Positions 1-8,968 of a stretch of 42,362 nucleotides of DNA are shown here, piece after piece (position 1 is the first letter of the stretch; each line of letters starts with the position of its first letter). This DNA is from DAMBHY01 sp032068765 (GTDB lineage: Bacteria; Bacteroidota; Bacteroidia; Bacteroidales; Dysgonomonadaceae). Below the pieces are notes generated by a model. The model saw only the letters and a program-made list of their open reading frames with translations. It had not been told where the DNA came from and searched no databases. The stretch is from the NCBI GenBank assembly GCA_032068765.1, contig DAMBHY010000019.1, positions 1 through 42,362 of the forward strand, written 5' to 3'. A program made the position numbers and the translations under genes.

Positions 1-74
1 TCTCTTTCTTTCATAACGTTCTTTTTTTAGTGTAACGCTATTTTAGGACGAGACAGTGTATATAACAAAAAAAA

Positions 75-94
75 CCGATTCAAAATTGAATCGG
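75..94 (-). terminator. Rho-independent terminator of the exbB-exbD operon
   Basis: The arms at 75-83 and 86-94 are perfectly complementary (CCGATTCAA against TTGAATCGG). They are flanked by A-runs on the left and T-runs on the right, so the signal works in both directions. It lies 23 bases past the stop codon of the last exbD gene on the minus strand. Confidence 0.8.
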
Positions 95-116
95 TTTTTT
101 TTGTTAATCTTCTAGA

Positions 117-575
117 TTATTTCCCAGCTTTACGTGCCGAATAACTTATCTTCAATGCGTAAGCTTTTCTAAGAGCTTCTTTAACATCCGTAATATATTT
201 CATTCTAGTTTCTTCGTCAGCTTTAATAGAAACAGTCATGTATTGCTGATCTGCTTCATTTTTTGCTGCTTTTTCTGATGCAATATAATTTTGGATTGCG
301 TCTACACCTTCAAACTTATCATTAAGCTGCATTTGAGTACCTGTACCATATTTTTTATCAGTTGCCTGACCTAAATAAATGTAAGTAACCAAGGTCTTTT
401 TTTCAAGTTTTTGAGCTTCAGAAGCAACCGGAACAGTAAATTTCACTTTTACTTCTTCAGTACGCATGTGAACAGTAACCATAAAGAAGAATAGAATTGC
501 GAAAATCATATCCGGCAATGATGAAGTATTCAACTCAGGCATTTCTCTGCCACCTGCTTTACTAAATTTTGCCAT
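117..575 (-). CDS. exbD: ExbD/TolR-family biopolymer transport protein (second ExbD)
   Basis: This 152-residue protein is an ExbD/TolR stator subunit. With ExbB it forms the inner-membrane proton channel that energises TonB for outer-membrane uptake. A basic N-terminal tail precedes one membrane helix at about residues 21-37. Asp22 in the LPDMIF stretch sits at the family's conserved proton-path position. The periplasmic remainder (about 40-150) is the usual size. It is the last gene of a four-gene minus-strand operon, and its start codon overlaps the stop of the upstream exbD by one base, which suggests translational coupling. The family is clear. Which receptors it serves cannot be read from the sequence. 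Confidence 0.9.
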   Translation of the reverse strand: MAKFSKAGGREMPELNTSSLPDMIFAILFFFMVTVHMRTEEVKVKFTVPVASEAQKLEKKTLVTYIYLGQATDKKYGTGTQMQLNDKFEGVDAIQNYIASEKAAKNEADQQYMTVSIKADEETRMKYITDVKEALRKAYALKISYSARKAGK

Positions 576-1213
576 TATTTTGCTCCTCCAAAGTTTTTAG
601 GTTCAGCTTCAGAAATACGTTGTGGAAATACCTTTGAAATTATTTCCTGATCTTCTTGAGATAATTTCTCAAAGGGCTGTCCATAAAATTTTCTTGCAGC
701 TTCTTCTCTTAATTCATTATATGCACGTACCATTTCATTTTGAACTGCAATGTAAGCTTTGTAACTTGTAGTTGCATCGTTCTGAAGTGAAATTACGTGT
801 TGACTTGTAACAGCCATTCTACCAACTCTACCGCCAAAATCTTCTTCAAAGATTTCAGGCAAATTGGGATTATTGCTGCTATTTAACACAAATTCTTTTA
901 CTTTATCTTTAAGTCCAGTTTTTGCACCTTTTCCTAACATTTCTGTAAGATTCGCATACCAAAGACTTTGTCCCGTACCGTCACTCACCATAGTTTGGTT
1001 ATCTTTATTAACCAAAACTATTAACATGTTACGTTTTTGAACTTTCTGAGAAGATAACTCTTGTTCATTTCGTGGAGGTGCAGGCAACTTCCTTGCAAGA
1101 CCTGTGTCAATATCCATTGCGGATGTTACCAGGAAGAAGATAAGTAAAAGAAACGAAATATCCGCCATTGAACTCGAATTTAGTGCGGGAACTTTCTTTT
1201 TCCTTCTTGCCAT
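575..1213 (-). CDS. exbD: ExbD/TolR-family biopolymer transport protein (first ExbD)
   Basis: This 212-residue ExbD/TolR protein begins with a Lys/Arg-rich cytoplasmic tail (residues 1-7). One membrane helix follows (about 17-33), with Asp18 in the MADISF motif at the conserved proton-binding position. Its periplasmic part is longer than that of the neighbouring ExbD and ends in a charged segment. Two divergent exbD copies in tandem behind one exbB is a common Bacteroidota arrangement, and the two may form a mixed stator. It is read after the 165-residue membrane protein with a gap of 27 bases, and its stop overlaps the start of the next exbD by one base. Confidence 0.9.
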   Translation of the reverse strand: MARRKKKVPALNSSSMADISFLLLIFFLVTSAMDIDTGLARKLPAPPRNEQELSSQKVQKRNMLIVLVNKDNQTMVSDGTGQSLWYANLTEMLGKGAKTGLKDKVKEFVLNSSNNPNLPEIFEEDFGGRVGRMAVTSQHVISLQNDATTSYKAYIAVQNEMVRAYNELREEAARKFYGQPFEKLSQEDQEIISKVFPQRISEAEPKNFGGAK

Positions 1214-1240
1214 TTTTTTTCTTGTTTTATTTTTTAGGAA

Positions 1241-1738
1241 CTAGTTTTTTTTACCCATTTTTTGCAAAACTGGATATAATAAGATAGCAAAAATTGTAAG
1301 TCCTAACATTACATACATGCTATATATCCACATATCAGTCATTTTAAGAGTTCCTGGCACATTATCAGATCCGTTATACCCAACAATATTTAGAGGAGTA
1401 CCATTGCCCATTAAATAAGTAATAATCAATAAAACTACCAATGCAACAAGCCCAAATATAGATTGAAGTGTTGCTTTTCTATTGTTTTTTAGGCCACTGA
1501 ACAATCCTAAAATTGAAAATCCTAATAATACTAAAATAGTAGCTGCAAGAAGAGCGTACATCCAATACAGGAGAACTCCTGTAAATGCAGGCTGAGAAAC
1601 AGATGCATCAACAGTTGTGATACGTTGTGCCTCAGGCAATTGACCTCCAAAAAGGAATAGCAATGTTATTACAATTGTGATAGCAGCTGTAATATACAAA
1701 ACCATCTTAGAGGTTTTATGAATTTTTGTAACTGCCAT
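1241..1738 (-). CDS. Four-helix membrane protein of the ExbB/ExbD operon, function unknown
   Basis: This is a 165-residue integral membrane protein with four hydrophobic segments, at about residues 13-31, 55-80, 91-110 and 136-157, and a basic C-terminus. I recognise no catalytic motif. It sits between exbB (6-base gap) and the first exbD (27-base gap) on the same strand, so it is almost certainly co-transcribed with the TonB energy-transducing channel. From memory, membrane proteins of this size recur at this position in Bacteroidota exb operons. A role as an accessory or assembly subunit of the channel is inference from position only. Confidence 0.75.
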   Translation of the reverse strand: MAVTKIHKTSKMVLYITAAITIVITLLFLFGGQLPEAQRITTVDASVSQPAFTGVLLYWMYALLAATILVLLGFSILGLFSGLKNNRKATLQSIFGLVALVVLLIITYLMGNGTPLNIVGYNGSDNVPGTLKMTDMWIYSMYVMLGLTIFAILLYPVLQKMGKKN

Positions 1739-1744
1739 AATTAA

Positions 1745-2557
1745 TTATAGTTTTTTATATTTAATGTTGTATTTGATAACTTGATCAATAAATGTAACAG
1801 AAGCATCTTCCATTTTGTTAAGAATAGATTCCATTTTACTTAATATAAAGTTATAGATAACTTGAAGGATGATAGCAACTATAAGACCACCGACAGTAGT
1901 AATCAAGGCAACTTTCATACCAGCAGCAACGATAGTAGGGCTGATATCACCAGCTTTTTGGATATCATCAAATGCTTGAACCATACCAATAACTGTTCCC
2001 AAGAAACCTAATGATGGAGCCACAGCGATAAACAATGTAATCCAAGAAAGATTTTTTTCCAATAGACCAGCTTGAACGCCACCGTAAGAAACTACAGATC
2101 TTTCTACAACGTCTGGACCTTGATTAATACGTAATAGACCTTGATATACTATAGATGCTACAGGACCACGAGTATTACGAGCTATATCTTTAGCTTCTTC
2201 TACATTACCGCGTTCCAAAGCATCTCCTACTCTATTTAATAAACCTTTAGTATCAATGTCAGATAAACTGAAATAGATGATTCTTTCAAGAGCAAAAGCT
2301 AAACCTAAGATAAATACGATAGCGATAGCGCTCATAAAGCCAGCACCACCTTCAATAAATTTTGTTTTCAAAGCTTGGTGGAAACCGCCTGATTGTTCAG
2401 CAACAGCAACAGCAGGAGCTGTTTCATCAACAGGAGCTACTTGAGTAGTTTGTGCAGCAGAATCAGCTACAGCAGTTGAGTCTTGTGCTAAAAGATTAGT
2501 TGGCAACCCTACAGACATAATTCCAAGAATTGCTAAAATTGCAAATAACTTTTTCAT
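1745..2557 (-). CDS. exbB: MotA/TolQ/ExbB proton-channel family protein
   Basis: This 270-residue ExbB/TolQ protein is the pore-forming stator subunit that uses proton flow to power TonB. An N-terminal signal-like helix (residues 1-24) is followed by a low-complexity Ala/Val/Thr linker (about 25-58). The channel helices lie at about 72-90, 171-193 and 211-235. The conserved APSLGFLGTVIGMV stretch between helices two and three is intact. The cleavable N-terminal extension is longer than in Escherichia coli ExbB but is common in Bacteroidota. It is the first gene of the minus-strand operon ExbB, membrane protein, ExbD, ExbD. The next feature upstream is a tRNA-Ser gene. Confidence 0.92.
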   Translation of the reverse strand: MKKLFAILAILGIMSVGLPTNLLAQDSTAVADSAAQTTQVAPVDETAPAVAVAEQSGGFHQALKTKFIEGGAGFMSAIAIVFILGLAFALERIIYFSLSDIDTKGLLNRVGDALERGNVEEAKDIARNTRGPVASIVYQGLLRINQGPDVVERSVVSYGGVQAGLLEKNLSWITLFIAVAPSLGFLGTVIGMVQAFDDIQKAGDISPTIVAAGMKVALITTVGGLIVAIILQVIYNFILSKMESILNKMEDASVTFIDQVIKYNIKYKKL

Positions 2558-2658
2558 TGTGTGTTTAATTTTTTTAGGATTAATGATGTTTTGTTTTAAT
2601 TTAGTTTATAATATTAATTATTTATCTTATATAAAATTCTTAATTCCAATAATTTAAG

Positions 2659-2746
2659 CGGAGAGAGCGGGATTCGAACCCGCGATACACTTTTGGCGTA
2701 TACACGCTTTCCAGGCGTGCCTCTTCAACCACTCGAGCATCTCTCC
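2659..2746 (-). tRNA. tRNA-Ser (anticodon GGA)
   Basis: The minus strand folds as an 88-base class II tRNA. A seven-base acceptor stem pairs GGAGAGA (from 2746) with TCTCTCC (2660-2666). The anticodon loop reads CTGGAAA between CACGC and GCGTG arms, giving anticodon GGA for serine UCC/UCU codons. A long variable arm and a GGTTCGAATCC T-arm follow. The CCA end is not encoded. It lies between tatD and exbB. Confidence 0.95.
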
Positions 2747-2916
2747 AAAAGGAGATTTCAGAAAACGGGTGCAAATTACAAAAAATATTTGATTTCCGAC
2801 TACTTTCAAAGACAAAAATAGTGTTTTTATCAAATATAAACTGATGCAAATCCAAATTAATAAATACTCGTAATGCAACTTTAATAGTTATGAACTTTTA
2901 TCAGTTTAATAATCAA

Positions 2917-3690
2917 TTAATTGATAGAAAATAATTCTATTGCATTTTTAAAAGTCTTTTCAACCACGGTTTCCGTATCTGTTCCATAGATATCCGCAAT
3001 TTTAGAAATGATATATCTCAAATGAGCAGGTTCATTCCTTTTTCCTCTGAAGGGTACTGGCGATAAATATGGTGCATCTGTTTCTAAAAGGATTTTGTCC
3101 ATAGGACAGCCTTTTAATATATTTGGTAATTTAGAATTTTTAAATGTGACTACTCCATTAATTCCTATATAAAAATTATCTAACCGTAAAATATCTTCCA
3201 ATTCTTTTTCTGTACCTGAAAAACTATGAAATACTCCTCTTAGCTTTTGACTGCCAATTTCTGTGAGTGATTTTATAATGTATTGATGCGCCTCTCTCGA
3301 ATGAATTGCGATTGGCTTATTATATTGTACTGCCCATTCAAGTTGTTCTTTAAAAACTACTATCTGTTCATTCAAAAAAGTTTTATCCCAATATAAATCT
3401 ATTCCGATTTCACCAATCGCTATGTAATCTCCTTCAAGAAATTCCTTCTCAATAATATTTAAATTTTGCTCCCAATTCTGGTTTACGGACGTTGGATGCA
3501 GACCCATCATGGGTTTATAGAAGTTCTTATTGCTCTGATATAAAGTTTTTAATGGAATTATGGAATCAATATCTATATTTGGTAATAGAATATTACATAC
3601 TCCTACTTCCTTAGCTCTTTTTTCAACCTCTATCAAATCTTCTTTGAACTCCTTCGTATAAATATGGGAGTGCGTATCAATAACATGCAT
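2917..3690 (-). CDS. TatD-family metal-dependent deoxyribonuclease
   Basis: This 257-residue TatD-family hydrolase has a TIM-barrel fold and is expected to bind two metal ions. Members act as Mg-dependent DNases or on related nucleic-acid ends. The metal-binding positions are visible: His7 and His9 in THSHIY, Glu94 in GEIGIDLYW, His130 in IHSREA, His155 in FHSFSG and Asp205 in LLETDAPYL. The length is typical. It starts five bases after the prenyl synthase stop on the same strand, so the two probably form an operon. The physiological substrate is uncertain, as for most of the family. Confidence 0.9.
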   Translation of the reverse strand: MHVIDTHSHIYTKEFKEDLIEVEKRAKEVGVCNILLPNIDIDSIIPLKTLYQSNKNFYKPMMGLHPTSVNQNWEQNLNIIEKEFLEGDYIAIGEIGIDLYWDKTFLNEQIVVFKEQLEWAVQYNKPIAIHSREAHQYIIKSLTEIGSQKLRGVFHSFSGTEKELEDILRLDNFYIGINGVVTFKNSKLPNILKGCPMDKILLETDAPYLSPVPFRGKRNEPAHLRYIISKIADIYGTDTETVVEKTFKNAIELFSIN

Positions 3691-3695
3691 TCAAT

Positions 3696-4673
3696 TTATT
3701 TATTTCTATACATTAAACTATCAGCTAAATGAATTAGATTAGCTTTTCTATTTGCATCTACAGAAACTTCATTCAGGTTTTGGATACCAATTTTAAAATA
3801 TTCTTCAATCTTTTTTTCAGACAATTCTTTAATATGCAGCTCTTCATAAACTGTCGTTACGCCTTTGATCTTTTCTTCGGCATCAAAATCTTTTTTGGCA
3901 ATCCAAGTATTTAAAACATTTTTTTGAGAATCGGATGAAAGTTCTAATGCTTTGATGAGAAGGAATGTCTTTTTGTTAGAGACAATGTCTCCTCCGATAT
4001 TCTTACCGAAAACAACAGGATCACCATAAACATCTAAAAAATCGTCTCGTAATTGGAAAGCCAAACCAACATTGATTCCGAAATTATATAGTAAATCTGA
4101 ATCTTTCCTGTTTGCACCTCCTAAAATTGCACCCATTTTCAAAGCACAAGCTAATAGTACTGCAGTTTTGAGACGAATCATTTCTATATATTCATCTTCA
4201 TTTACATCTAACCTATTCTCAAATTCCATGTCATATTGTTGACCTTCACAGACCTCCATTGCAGTTTGAGAAAAAAGATTTAGTGCTTCTCTAAGTTTAA
4301 CATCCGGAATTTCAGTCATATATTTATAAGCTTCAATCAGCATGGCATCACCAGACAGAATAGCAACATTGTCATTCCACTTTTTATGAACTGTTTGTTT
4401 TCCTCTACGGATGTCCGCTTTGTCCATAACATCATCATGAAGCAATGTAAAATTATGAAATACCTCTAATGCAACTGCTGTTCTAAAAAATTCAGATATG
4501 TCATCCCTAAAAATATTTGCACTCATCAAAGTTAATACCGGACGAATACGTTTACCACCAAGTGACATTATATATTTTATTGGTTCATATAGTTGTTGCG
4601 GATTTCTGTCAAGAGGCAGTTTTTGAATTTGCTTTTCAACTAATTCAAAAATTTCATTTTGGGTATAAATCAT
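3696..4673 (-). CDS. Polyprenyl (isoprenyl) diphosphate synthase
   Basis: This 325-residue trans-prenyltransferase condenses isopentenyl diphosphate with allylic diphosphates. Three motifs are visible: the substrate motif GGKRIRP (39-45), the first Asp-rich motif DDVMD (80-84) and the second, DDFLD, near 211-215. The residue five positions before the first Asp-rich motif is Phe75. In archaeal geranylgeranyl diphosphate synthases an aromatic residue here limits chain length, so a short product (about C15-C20) is possible rather than the C35-C40 menaquinone chain. That is inference from one position. It is read before tatD with a five-base gap, and a terminator separates it from tonB upstream. 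Confidence 0.88.
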   Translation of the reverse strand: MIYTQNEIFELVEKQIQKLPLDRNPQQLYEPIKYIMSLGGKRIRPVLTLMSANIFRDDISEFFRTAVALEVFHNFTLLHDDVMDKADIRRGKQTVHKKWNDNVAILSGDAMLIEAYKYMTEIPDVKLREALNLFSQTAMEVCEGQQYDMEFENRLDVNEDEYIEMIRLKTAVLLACALKMGAILGGANRKDSDLLYNFGINVGLAFQLRDDFLDVYGDPVVFGKNIGGDIVSNKKTFLLIKALELSSDSQKNVLNTWIAKKDFDAEEKIKGVTTVYEELHIKELSEKKIEEYFKIGIQNLNEVSVDANRKANLIHLADSLMYRNK

Positions 4674-4695
4674 AATATAAATCCTAACTTATATA

Positions 4696-4727
4696 AAAAG
4701 CTGCCTTTTACATAAAAAGCAGCTTTT
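4696..4727 (-). terminator. Rho-independent terminator of tonB
   Basis: A nine-base stem (AAAAGCTGC at 4696-4704, GCAGCTTTT at 4719-4727) with a 14-base A/T-rich loop lies 21 bases past the tonB stop. On the minus strand it is followed by a T-rich stretch. Confidence 0.7.
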
Positions 4728-4748
4728 ACTATTAAAAAAAATATCTAA

Positions 4749-5447
4749 TTATTGTTGCAAACGGAATACAACTGGTAATGTATAACGTACACGTACTTTT
4801 TTACCTTGTTGTTGACCTGGTTTCCATCCCGGCATAGCTTTTACTACACGGACTGCTTCTTTATCCAAAGAAGGGTCAGCTCCTTTAACTACTTGAACAT
4901 CCGTAATGCTACCATCTTTTTCAACAACAAATTGTGTAATAACACGTCCTTGTATACCATTGTCTTGAGCTACTGGTGGGTATTTAATATTGTTACTCAA
5001 GTATTTCATCAATGCAGCTTGTCCTCCAGGGAATTCCGGTTGTTGTTCTACAACTACGAATACTTCTTCAACAACATCTTCAACGTGTTGTTTTGGAGGA
5101 GCAGGTGGCGTATAAACTTCTTGTTGGGCAGTTTTTTGGTTATCATCCATATTGATGTCAATACGAGTTGCAACCTTTTCTTCCACCATTTCAAGAACTT
5201 CAGGAGCTTCTGGCGCAGGTGGTGGTGGCGGTGGTGGTGGTGCAGCATCACGTTTTGTGATTAAGATTTCTTCTTCTGCAACTACATCCTGTACTACCAA
5301 ATCTTGGTTCATTTTTTGAGTTTGAGAAGACCACTCGAAGCCAAAAAACATAAGAGCCAAGCCAAGTACCGCACCCATCAAGATAGCCGTACCTCTTTGA
5401 TTCTCGAGGTTAGCCTTGGGTGATTTTTTTACTTCATCTTTATCCAT
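4749..5447 (-). CDS. tonB: TonB-family energy transducer
   Basis: This 232-residue TonB protein links the inner-membrane ExbB/ExbD motor to outer-membrane receptors. A cytoplasmic charged tail (1-18) leads into one membrane anchor (about 20-37). A proline tract follows, with eight consecutive prolines at 70-77 and further Pro/Ala/Glu repeats to about 125. A C-terminal TonB domain occupies about 145-231 and contains the conserved YPPVAQDNGIQGRV and GWKPGQQQGK stretches. It is monocistronic, with its own promoter-like box and terminator, about 2.2 kb from the exb operon and on the same strand. The long antisense open frame over this gene is a by-product of its proline codons. Confidence 0.93.
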   Translation of the reverse strand: MDKDEVKKSPKANLENQRGTAILMGAVLGLALMFFGFEWSSQTQKMNQDLVVQDVVAEEEILITKRDAAPPPPPPPPAPEAPEVLEMVEEKVATRIDINMDDNQKTAQQEVYTPPAPPKQHVEDVVEEVFVVVEQQPEFPGGQAALMKYLSNNIKYPPVAQDNGIQGRVITQFVVEKDGSITDVQVVKGADPSLDKEAVRVVKAMPGWKPGQQQGKKVRVRYTLPVVFRLQQ

Positions 5448-5496
5448 GATATAATGTTTTATTACTTGTTTGTTGCTATTTATTATTCTTTGGATG

Positions 5497-5504
5497 CAAA
5501 AATA
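5497..5504 (-). promoter_or_regulatory. Candidate Bacteroidota -7 box of tonB
   Basis: The minus strand reads TATTTTTG, which fits the Bacteroidota -7 consensus TAnnTTTG. It lies 50 bases upstream of the tonB start. No clear TTTG at the -33 position is seen. Confidence 0.45.
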
Positions 5505-5574
5505 GAAAATATTTTATTATCCGACCTTGTTTTATCCATAAAATTATAAAAAACTTTCATATTATGAATTTCTC

Positions 5575-5606
5575 ATTTATAATTCATACAAATTTGAATT
5601 ATAAAT
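5575..5606. other. AT-rich 12-base-pair hairpin downstream of hpt
   Basis: The arms at 5575-5586 and 5595-5606 are perfectly complementary (ATTTATAATTCA against TGAATTATAAAT) with an eight-base loop. No T-run follows on either strand, so a terminator role for the hpt transcript is possible but not shown. Confidence 0.4.
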
Positions 5607-5795
5607 TTTATTTCTTCCAGATGTAAGTGGAATCAAAAGTAATATCTTTGAGAGGGTTTAACTAGATTAACCATCTTAAAAATCATTTAATTAAACTCTT
5701 ATTAAGGAGGTTAATATTTAATTAATGAAAATTATTTCATGCAAACTAGCAATTAAAACTAATATTAATAGTTGGTAATAGTTTTGAACTATAAT

Positions 5796-6332
5796 TTATT
5801 GTTTCAAAATATAAATATCATTTAAATTTCTTCCGTAACCATCATAATCCAAACCGTAACCTACGATGAAATCATTAGGTATTTCTATTGCCACATAATC
5901 TATATGCAAATCATGCTTTAGAGCATTCGGTTTAAAAAGCAAAGTTGCTATCTTAATATCCAATGGATTCATCTCTTCCAGAATAGCTTTTAGAGCTATC
6001 ATTGTATTTCCAGTATCTACAATGTCTTCCACAATTATTACGTTTCGGCCTTGTATCGATTGATTCAAACCCAATAACTGCTGTACAATTTCAGTAGATG
6101 ATGTTCCTTGATAAGATGCAAGTCTTACAAACGTTATTTCACTGGGAATACTTACCTTCTTCATCAACTCCCCAGCAAACATAAAAGCACCGTTGAGAAC
6201 TGTTATGAAAATGGGATCTTTTCCATGCAAGTCTTTGTTTATTTGATTTGCAATACGTTCAATATTTTGCTCAATAGTTGAATTATCAATAAATATTTCA
6301 AATTCCTTATCTTTTATCTGCACGGTTTTCAT
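5796..6332 (-). CDS. hpt: Hypoxanthine phosphoribosyltransferase
   Basis: This 178-residue purine-salvage enzyme is expected to transfer the phosphoribosyl group of PRPP to hypoxanthine, and possibly guanine. The PRPP-binding loop VEDIVDTGNTM is at residues 101-111. The family's LNGAF segment lies near 46-50, and an FVRLASYQGT stretch lies near 68-77. Length and motif order fit the hpt family well. It begins 13 bases after the sialidase stop on the same strand, so it may be co-transcribed, although the two have no obvious functional link. Confidence 0.9.
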   Translation of the reverse strand: MKTVQIKDKEFEIFIDNSTIEQNIERIANQINKDLHGKDPIFITVLNGAFMFAGELMKKVSIPSEITFVRLASYQGTSSTEIVQQLLGLNQSIQGRNVIIVEDIVDTGNTMIALKAILEEMNPLDIKIATLLFKPNALKHDLHIDYVAIEIPNDFIVGYGLDYDGYGRNLNDIYILKQ

Positions 6333-6345
6333 ATTTGATATGAGT

Positions 6346-7971
6346 TTATTTTTTTAAAAGATCTGCAAGTTTTATTTTTTGAAAAGTCATATGTGCTACA
6401 CTGCTTTCATATAATATACCAATGGTTTCTTTATCTATCTGCGTCAAACATGTATATCCCCATCCTATTTCTTCATCCAACATTATTTGGTATTCTTTTG
6501 GGAAAGTAATTCCTTTATCCAAGCTTGCTTTGATAGTTATATGATTTCTTTGTGTAGTAGAATTAGGATTTGAAAAAAGTAGAATATCTTGACCAAGGAC
6601 GTTATCTTTTGCTTTTATATTCAATAAACTAGCCATGCATACGGGTTCCGGAAGTGCACTCCTTGTAGAAGTGTGATCTTTCCATGTTTCTCCAAAATCA
6701 GATGTTGTCATAACAGCTCGGCTTCCACCCCTATTATCTCTCATATTCAACATCAAAACGCCATCAGTTATTTCAACTACCTGCGCTTCAGTGGTGTTAG
6801 ATCTGGCAGGCTTATTGATTTTCCATGTAATACCTCTATCTTTACTATACATGATTCCAGCTAGAGGTATTTTCAAAGAGTCAATAAACTGAATTGGGAA
6901 TACTAAAGTTCCATCGTTCATTGTAATACCCCGGCCAGGCCCCTGTAACAAGAATCTCCAAGATGGATCCTTTACTTGATTTGTAATATTTATTGGCTTC
7001 GACCACGATTTTCCATCATCAACACTTTGCACTAACATTAGCTGTGCAGTACGGGTATTATCCATTCCATCTTGAGAATTAAACCAAGCCCTTTCATTAC
7101 CCATTCCGTGTGTCCAAGCTGCAATAATCCAGATTACGCCCGTTTTTTCATCAACCAATATAGAAGGATCTCCCACTCCGTTTTGTGCTTTCGGCAATCC
7201 CCCATACTCTCCAAAACTCATTGGGAGTCTCATTTTTTCCCAATTTTTACCTCCATCTGTACTTCTACTTAATCCGATTTCTACATATTCCTGTAAATCC
7301 ACAGAACTGTTATGTCTAACATCATAAACACCTAACAACGTCCCTTTCGTACTAGTAACCAAACCAGGAATGCGATATGCAGCTACACCGTCATCACCTG
7401 CTTGACGAAGGCCAATTCCAGGTCGGCGAGTGTATTCAAAACCTTTCGTATCAATAGGTAATATGCCTTTATTTGATTTTGCAGAAATATTTTGCAGTTT
7501 GATAGTTGATAAAAGATCTGCATTAGCTTTCATTTCAATACTCACCCAAAAGTAATTTATTCCTGGGAAAAGTTTATAAGGTGTATGAAATGTAGTTTTA
7601 TTTTGTAATGGAGCAATCTCTGTAATTTTTATGCTATATGAGGGATTTGCGCTGCGTGTTTTACCAGGATTAAAAGATGAAATATACTGAACTGGTGCAT
7701 AGAGAATCTTGCCCGATTTTGTTGGAGCCTCAGTACCGGAATAATACAATTTTATAGATTTTATTTCAGAGAGATTTACATCTTTGGCAAAAGAAAAACT
7801 CAATTCATTTAACGATGAAATTTCTTTTGCTTCTAATCTTATATAAAATAGCACATTGTCATTACGATCTAATAAAATGGGAACTTGCGGTTGTTTTACT
7901 TGAAGTGTATCTGCGGCAAATCCAACACCCGATATAAGTATGATATAAATAACAAAGAATAATCTTTTCAT
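6346..7971 (-). CDS. Exo-alpha-sialidase (neuraminidase, GH33 type) with N-terminal accessory domain
   Basis: This 541-residue secreted or periplasmic sialidase is expected to release terminal sialic acids from glycoconjugates. A signal peptide (1-19) is followed by a beta-rich accessory domain (about 25-170) of the type seen in Bacteroides sialidases. A six-bladed propeller follows. The YRIP motif at 199-202 supplies the first catalytic arginine. Asp-boxes are visible as STDGGKNW (237-244), SVDDGKSW, SKDRGITW and TSDFGETW. A late Glu-containing YESS segment is consistent with the catalytic base region. No sialic-acid catabolism genes or SusC/SusD pair adjoin it, so it may serve foraging or host interaction. 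The substrate linkage is unknown. Confidence 0.9.
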   Translation of the reverse strand: MKRLFFVIYIILISGVGFAADTLQVKQPQVPILLDRNDNVLFYIRLEAKEISSLNELSFSFAKDVNLSEIKSIKLYYSGTEAPTKSGKILYAPVQYISSFNPGKTRSANPSYSIKITEIAPLQNKTTFHTPYKLFPGINYFWVSIEMKANADLLSTIKLQNISAKSNKGILPIDTKGFEYTRRPGIGLRQAGDDGVAAYRIPGLVTSTKGTLLGVYDVRHNSSVDLQEYVEIGLSRSTDGGKNWEKMRLPMSFGEYGGLPKAQNGVGDPSILVDEKTGVIWIIAAWTHGMGNERAWFNSQDGMDNTRTAQLMLVQSVDDGKSWSKPINITNQVKDPSWRFLLQGPGRGITMNDGTLVFPIQFIDSLKIPLAGIMYSKDRGITWKINKPARSNTTEAQVVEITDGVLMLNMRDNRGGSRAVMTTSDFGETWKDHTSTRSALPEPVCMASLLNIKAKDNVLGQDILLFSNPNSTTQRNHITIKASLDKGITFPKEYQIMLDEEIGWGYTCLTQIDKETIGILYESSVAHMTFQKIKLADLLKK

Positions 7972-8150
7972 TCAATCTAATTTAGGAAAATACAAAGTTA
8001 TTAAAAAAAATGTGAGTTTATTACATACTCTTACAAATAACATCTAGTAGAATGAAAACTACAACATATCACGTTCAAAAGTTACCATATTTATTATAGA
8101 TAAGATAATATTTATGTAATATGCATGTGGTAAGGCTTAGAAAAGATGTA

Positions 8151-8864
8151 TCAAAAGTTTAAGTAGAAATCCTTGACTAAATCGATAAATTCGTCAGTAT
8201 AACTTTTATCATTTTCATAGATAATTAAATCATTTAAGATATTGTCACAGAAATAATTGCTTAATTCAATCAAAACCCTGTTAGGCTTGGAATTATGTTT
8301 TGGATAAATATTGGTTTGTCTTTTTAAATACAATTCATTTGAATTCGCATTCTCTAAAATTTCATTCAATCTGTCGTATGGAAAAATAATTGTGATGGTG
8401 AAAATATCTTTTCCTAATTTTTTACACCCCGAAAATAATTCAAAAAGGTTTAGATAATTATCTTGTCTTGCAAAATTTCTTCCTAGGTCTCTGGAATCCA
8501 AAGAGTTTTTAAAAAAGGGCGGGTTACATACAAAAGCGTCAAACCTAAAGGATGAGTTCTCTGCAAATGTTTTAAAATCTATATTCATTGCATCAAGACG
8601 CGGAGAGAAAGGGGAATGAAAAAAATTACATCTCGTCTGTTCCGATGCATTTTTTTCTATATCTACACCTAAAAATTTGGCATCTTTAAATCTTTGAGCT
8701 AACATCAATGATACAACTCCTGTTCCTGCTCCAATATCCAAAATTGTTCCATAATTAGGAATTTGTGCCCAGCTTCCGAGTAGAACGCCATCCGTGCCAA
8801 CTTTCATTGCTGTCTTATCCTGAGAAACTATAAATTGTTTAAACTGAAAATAATTATTAGACAT
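8151..8864 (-). CDS. trmN6: tRNA1(Val) (adenine(37)-N6)-methyltransferase
   Basis: This 237-residue class I SAM-dependent methyltransferase is of the TrmN6/YfiC type and modifies adenine 37 of tRNA1(Val). The SAM-binding motif ILDIGAGTGVVS starts at residue 41. The catalytic NPPF motif for N6-adenine methylation is at 114-117. The N-terminal VGTDGVLLGSWA stretch (22-33) is typical of the subfamily. It is transcribed divergently from lon, with about 100 bases between the two starts. The family is clear; the exact tRNA target is inferred from it. Confidence 0.88.
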   Translation of the reverse strand: MSNNYFQFKQFIVSQDKTAMKVGTDGVLLGSWAQIPNYGTILDIGAGTGVVSLMLAQRFKDAKFLGVDIEKNASEQTRCNFFHSPFSPRLDAMNIDFKTFAENSSFRFDAFVCNPPFFKNSLDSRDLGRNFARQDNYLNLFELFSGCKKLGKDIFTITIIFPYDRLNEILENANSNELYLKRQTNIYPKHNSKPNRVLIELSNYFCDNILNDLIIYENDKSYTDEFIDLVKDFYLNF

Positions 8865-8968
8865 AATATTTTGGCATGGAATTTGTAATTAATAGTAAGT
8901 TGAAACAAATGTAAGATAAATTCCGTTACTTTGTAACCGCACATATTACACAGAAATAACTTTATTAA

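Larger units (their letters stand above)
5448..5795. other. 348-base intergenic region between hpt and tonB
   Basis: This is very AT-rich and has no credible coding frame. It holds the tonB promoter candidate near 5497 and a long AT hairpin at 5575-5606. I see nothing else in it. Confidence 0.6.

Noticed and set aside
2640..2878. Two overlapping minus-strand open frames
   Set aside because: They run straight across the tRNA-Ser gene and have no protein-like features.
4806..5264. 152-residue plus-strand open frame with a Trp-rich end
   Set aside because: It is antisense to tonB; the Trp run is the reverse complement of the proline codons.
6346..7971. Polysaccharide or sialic-acid utilisation locus
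   Set aside because: The sialidase has no SusC/SusD pair, transporter or Nan catabolic genes beside it.
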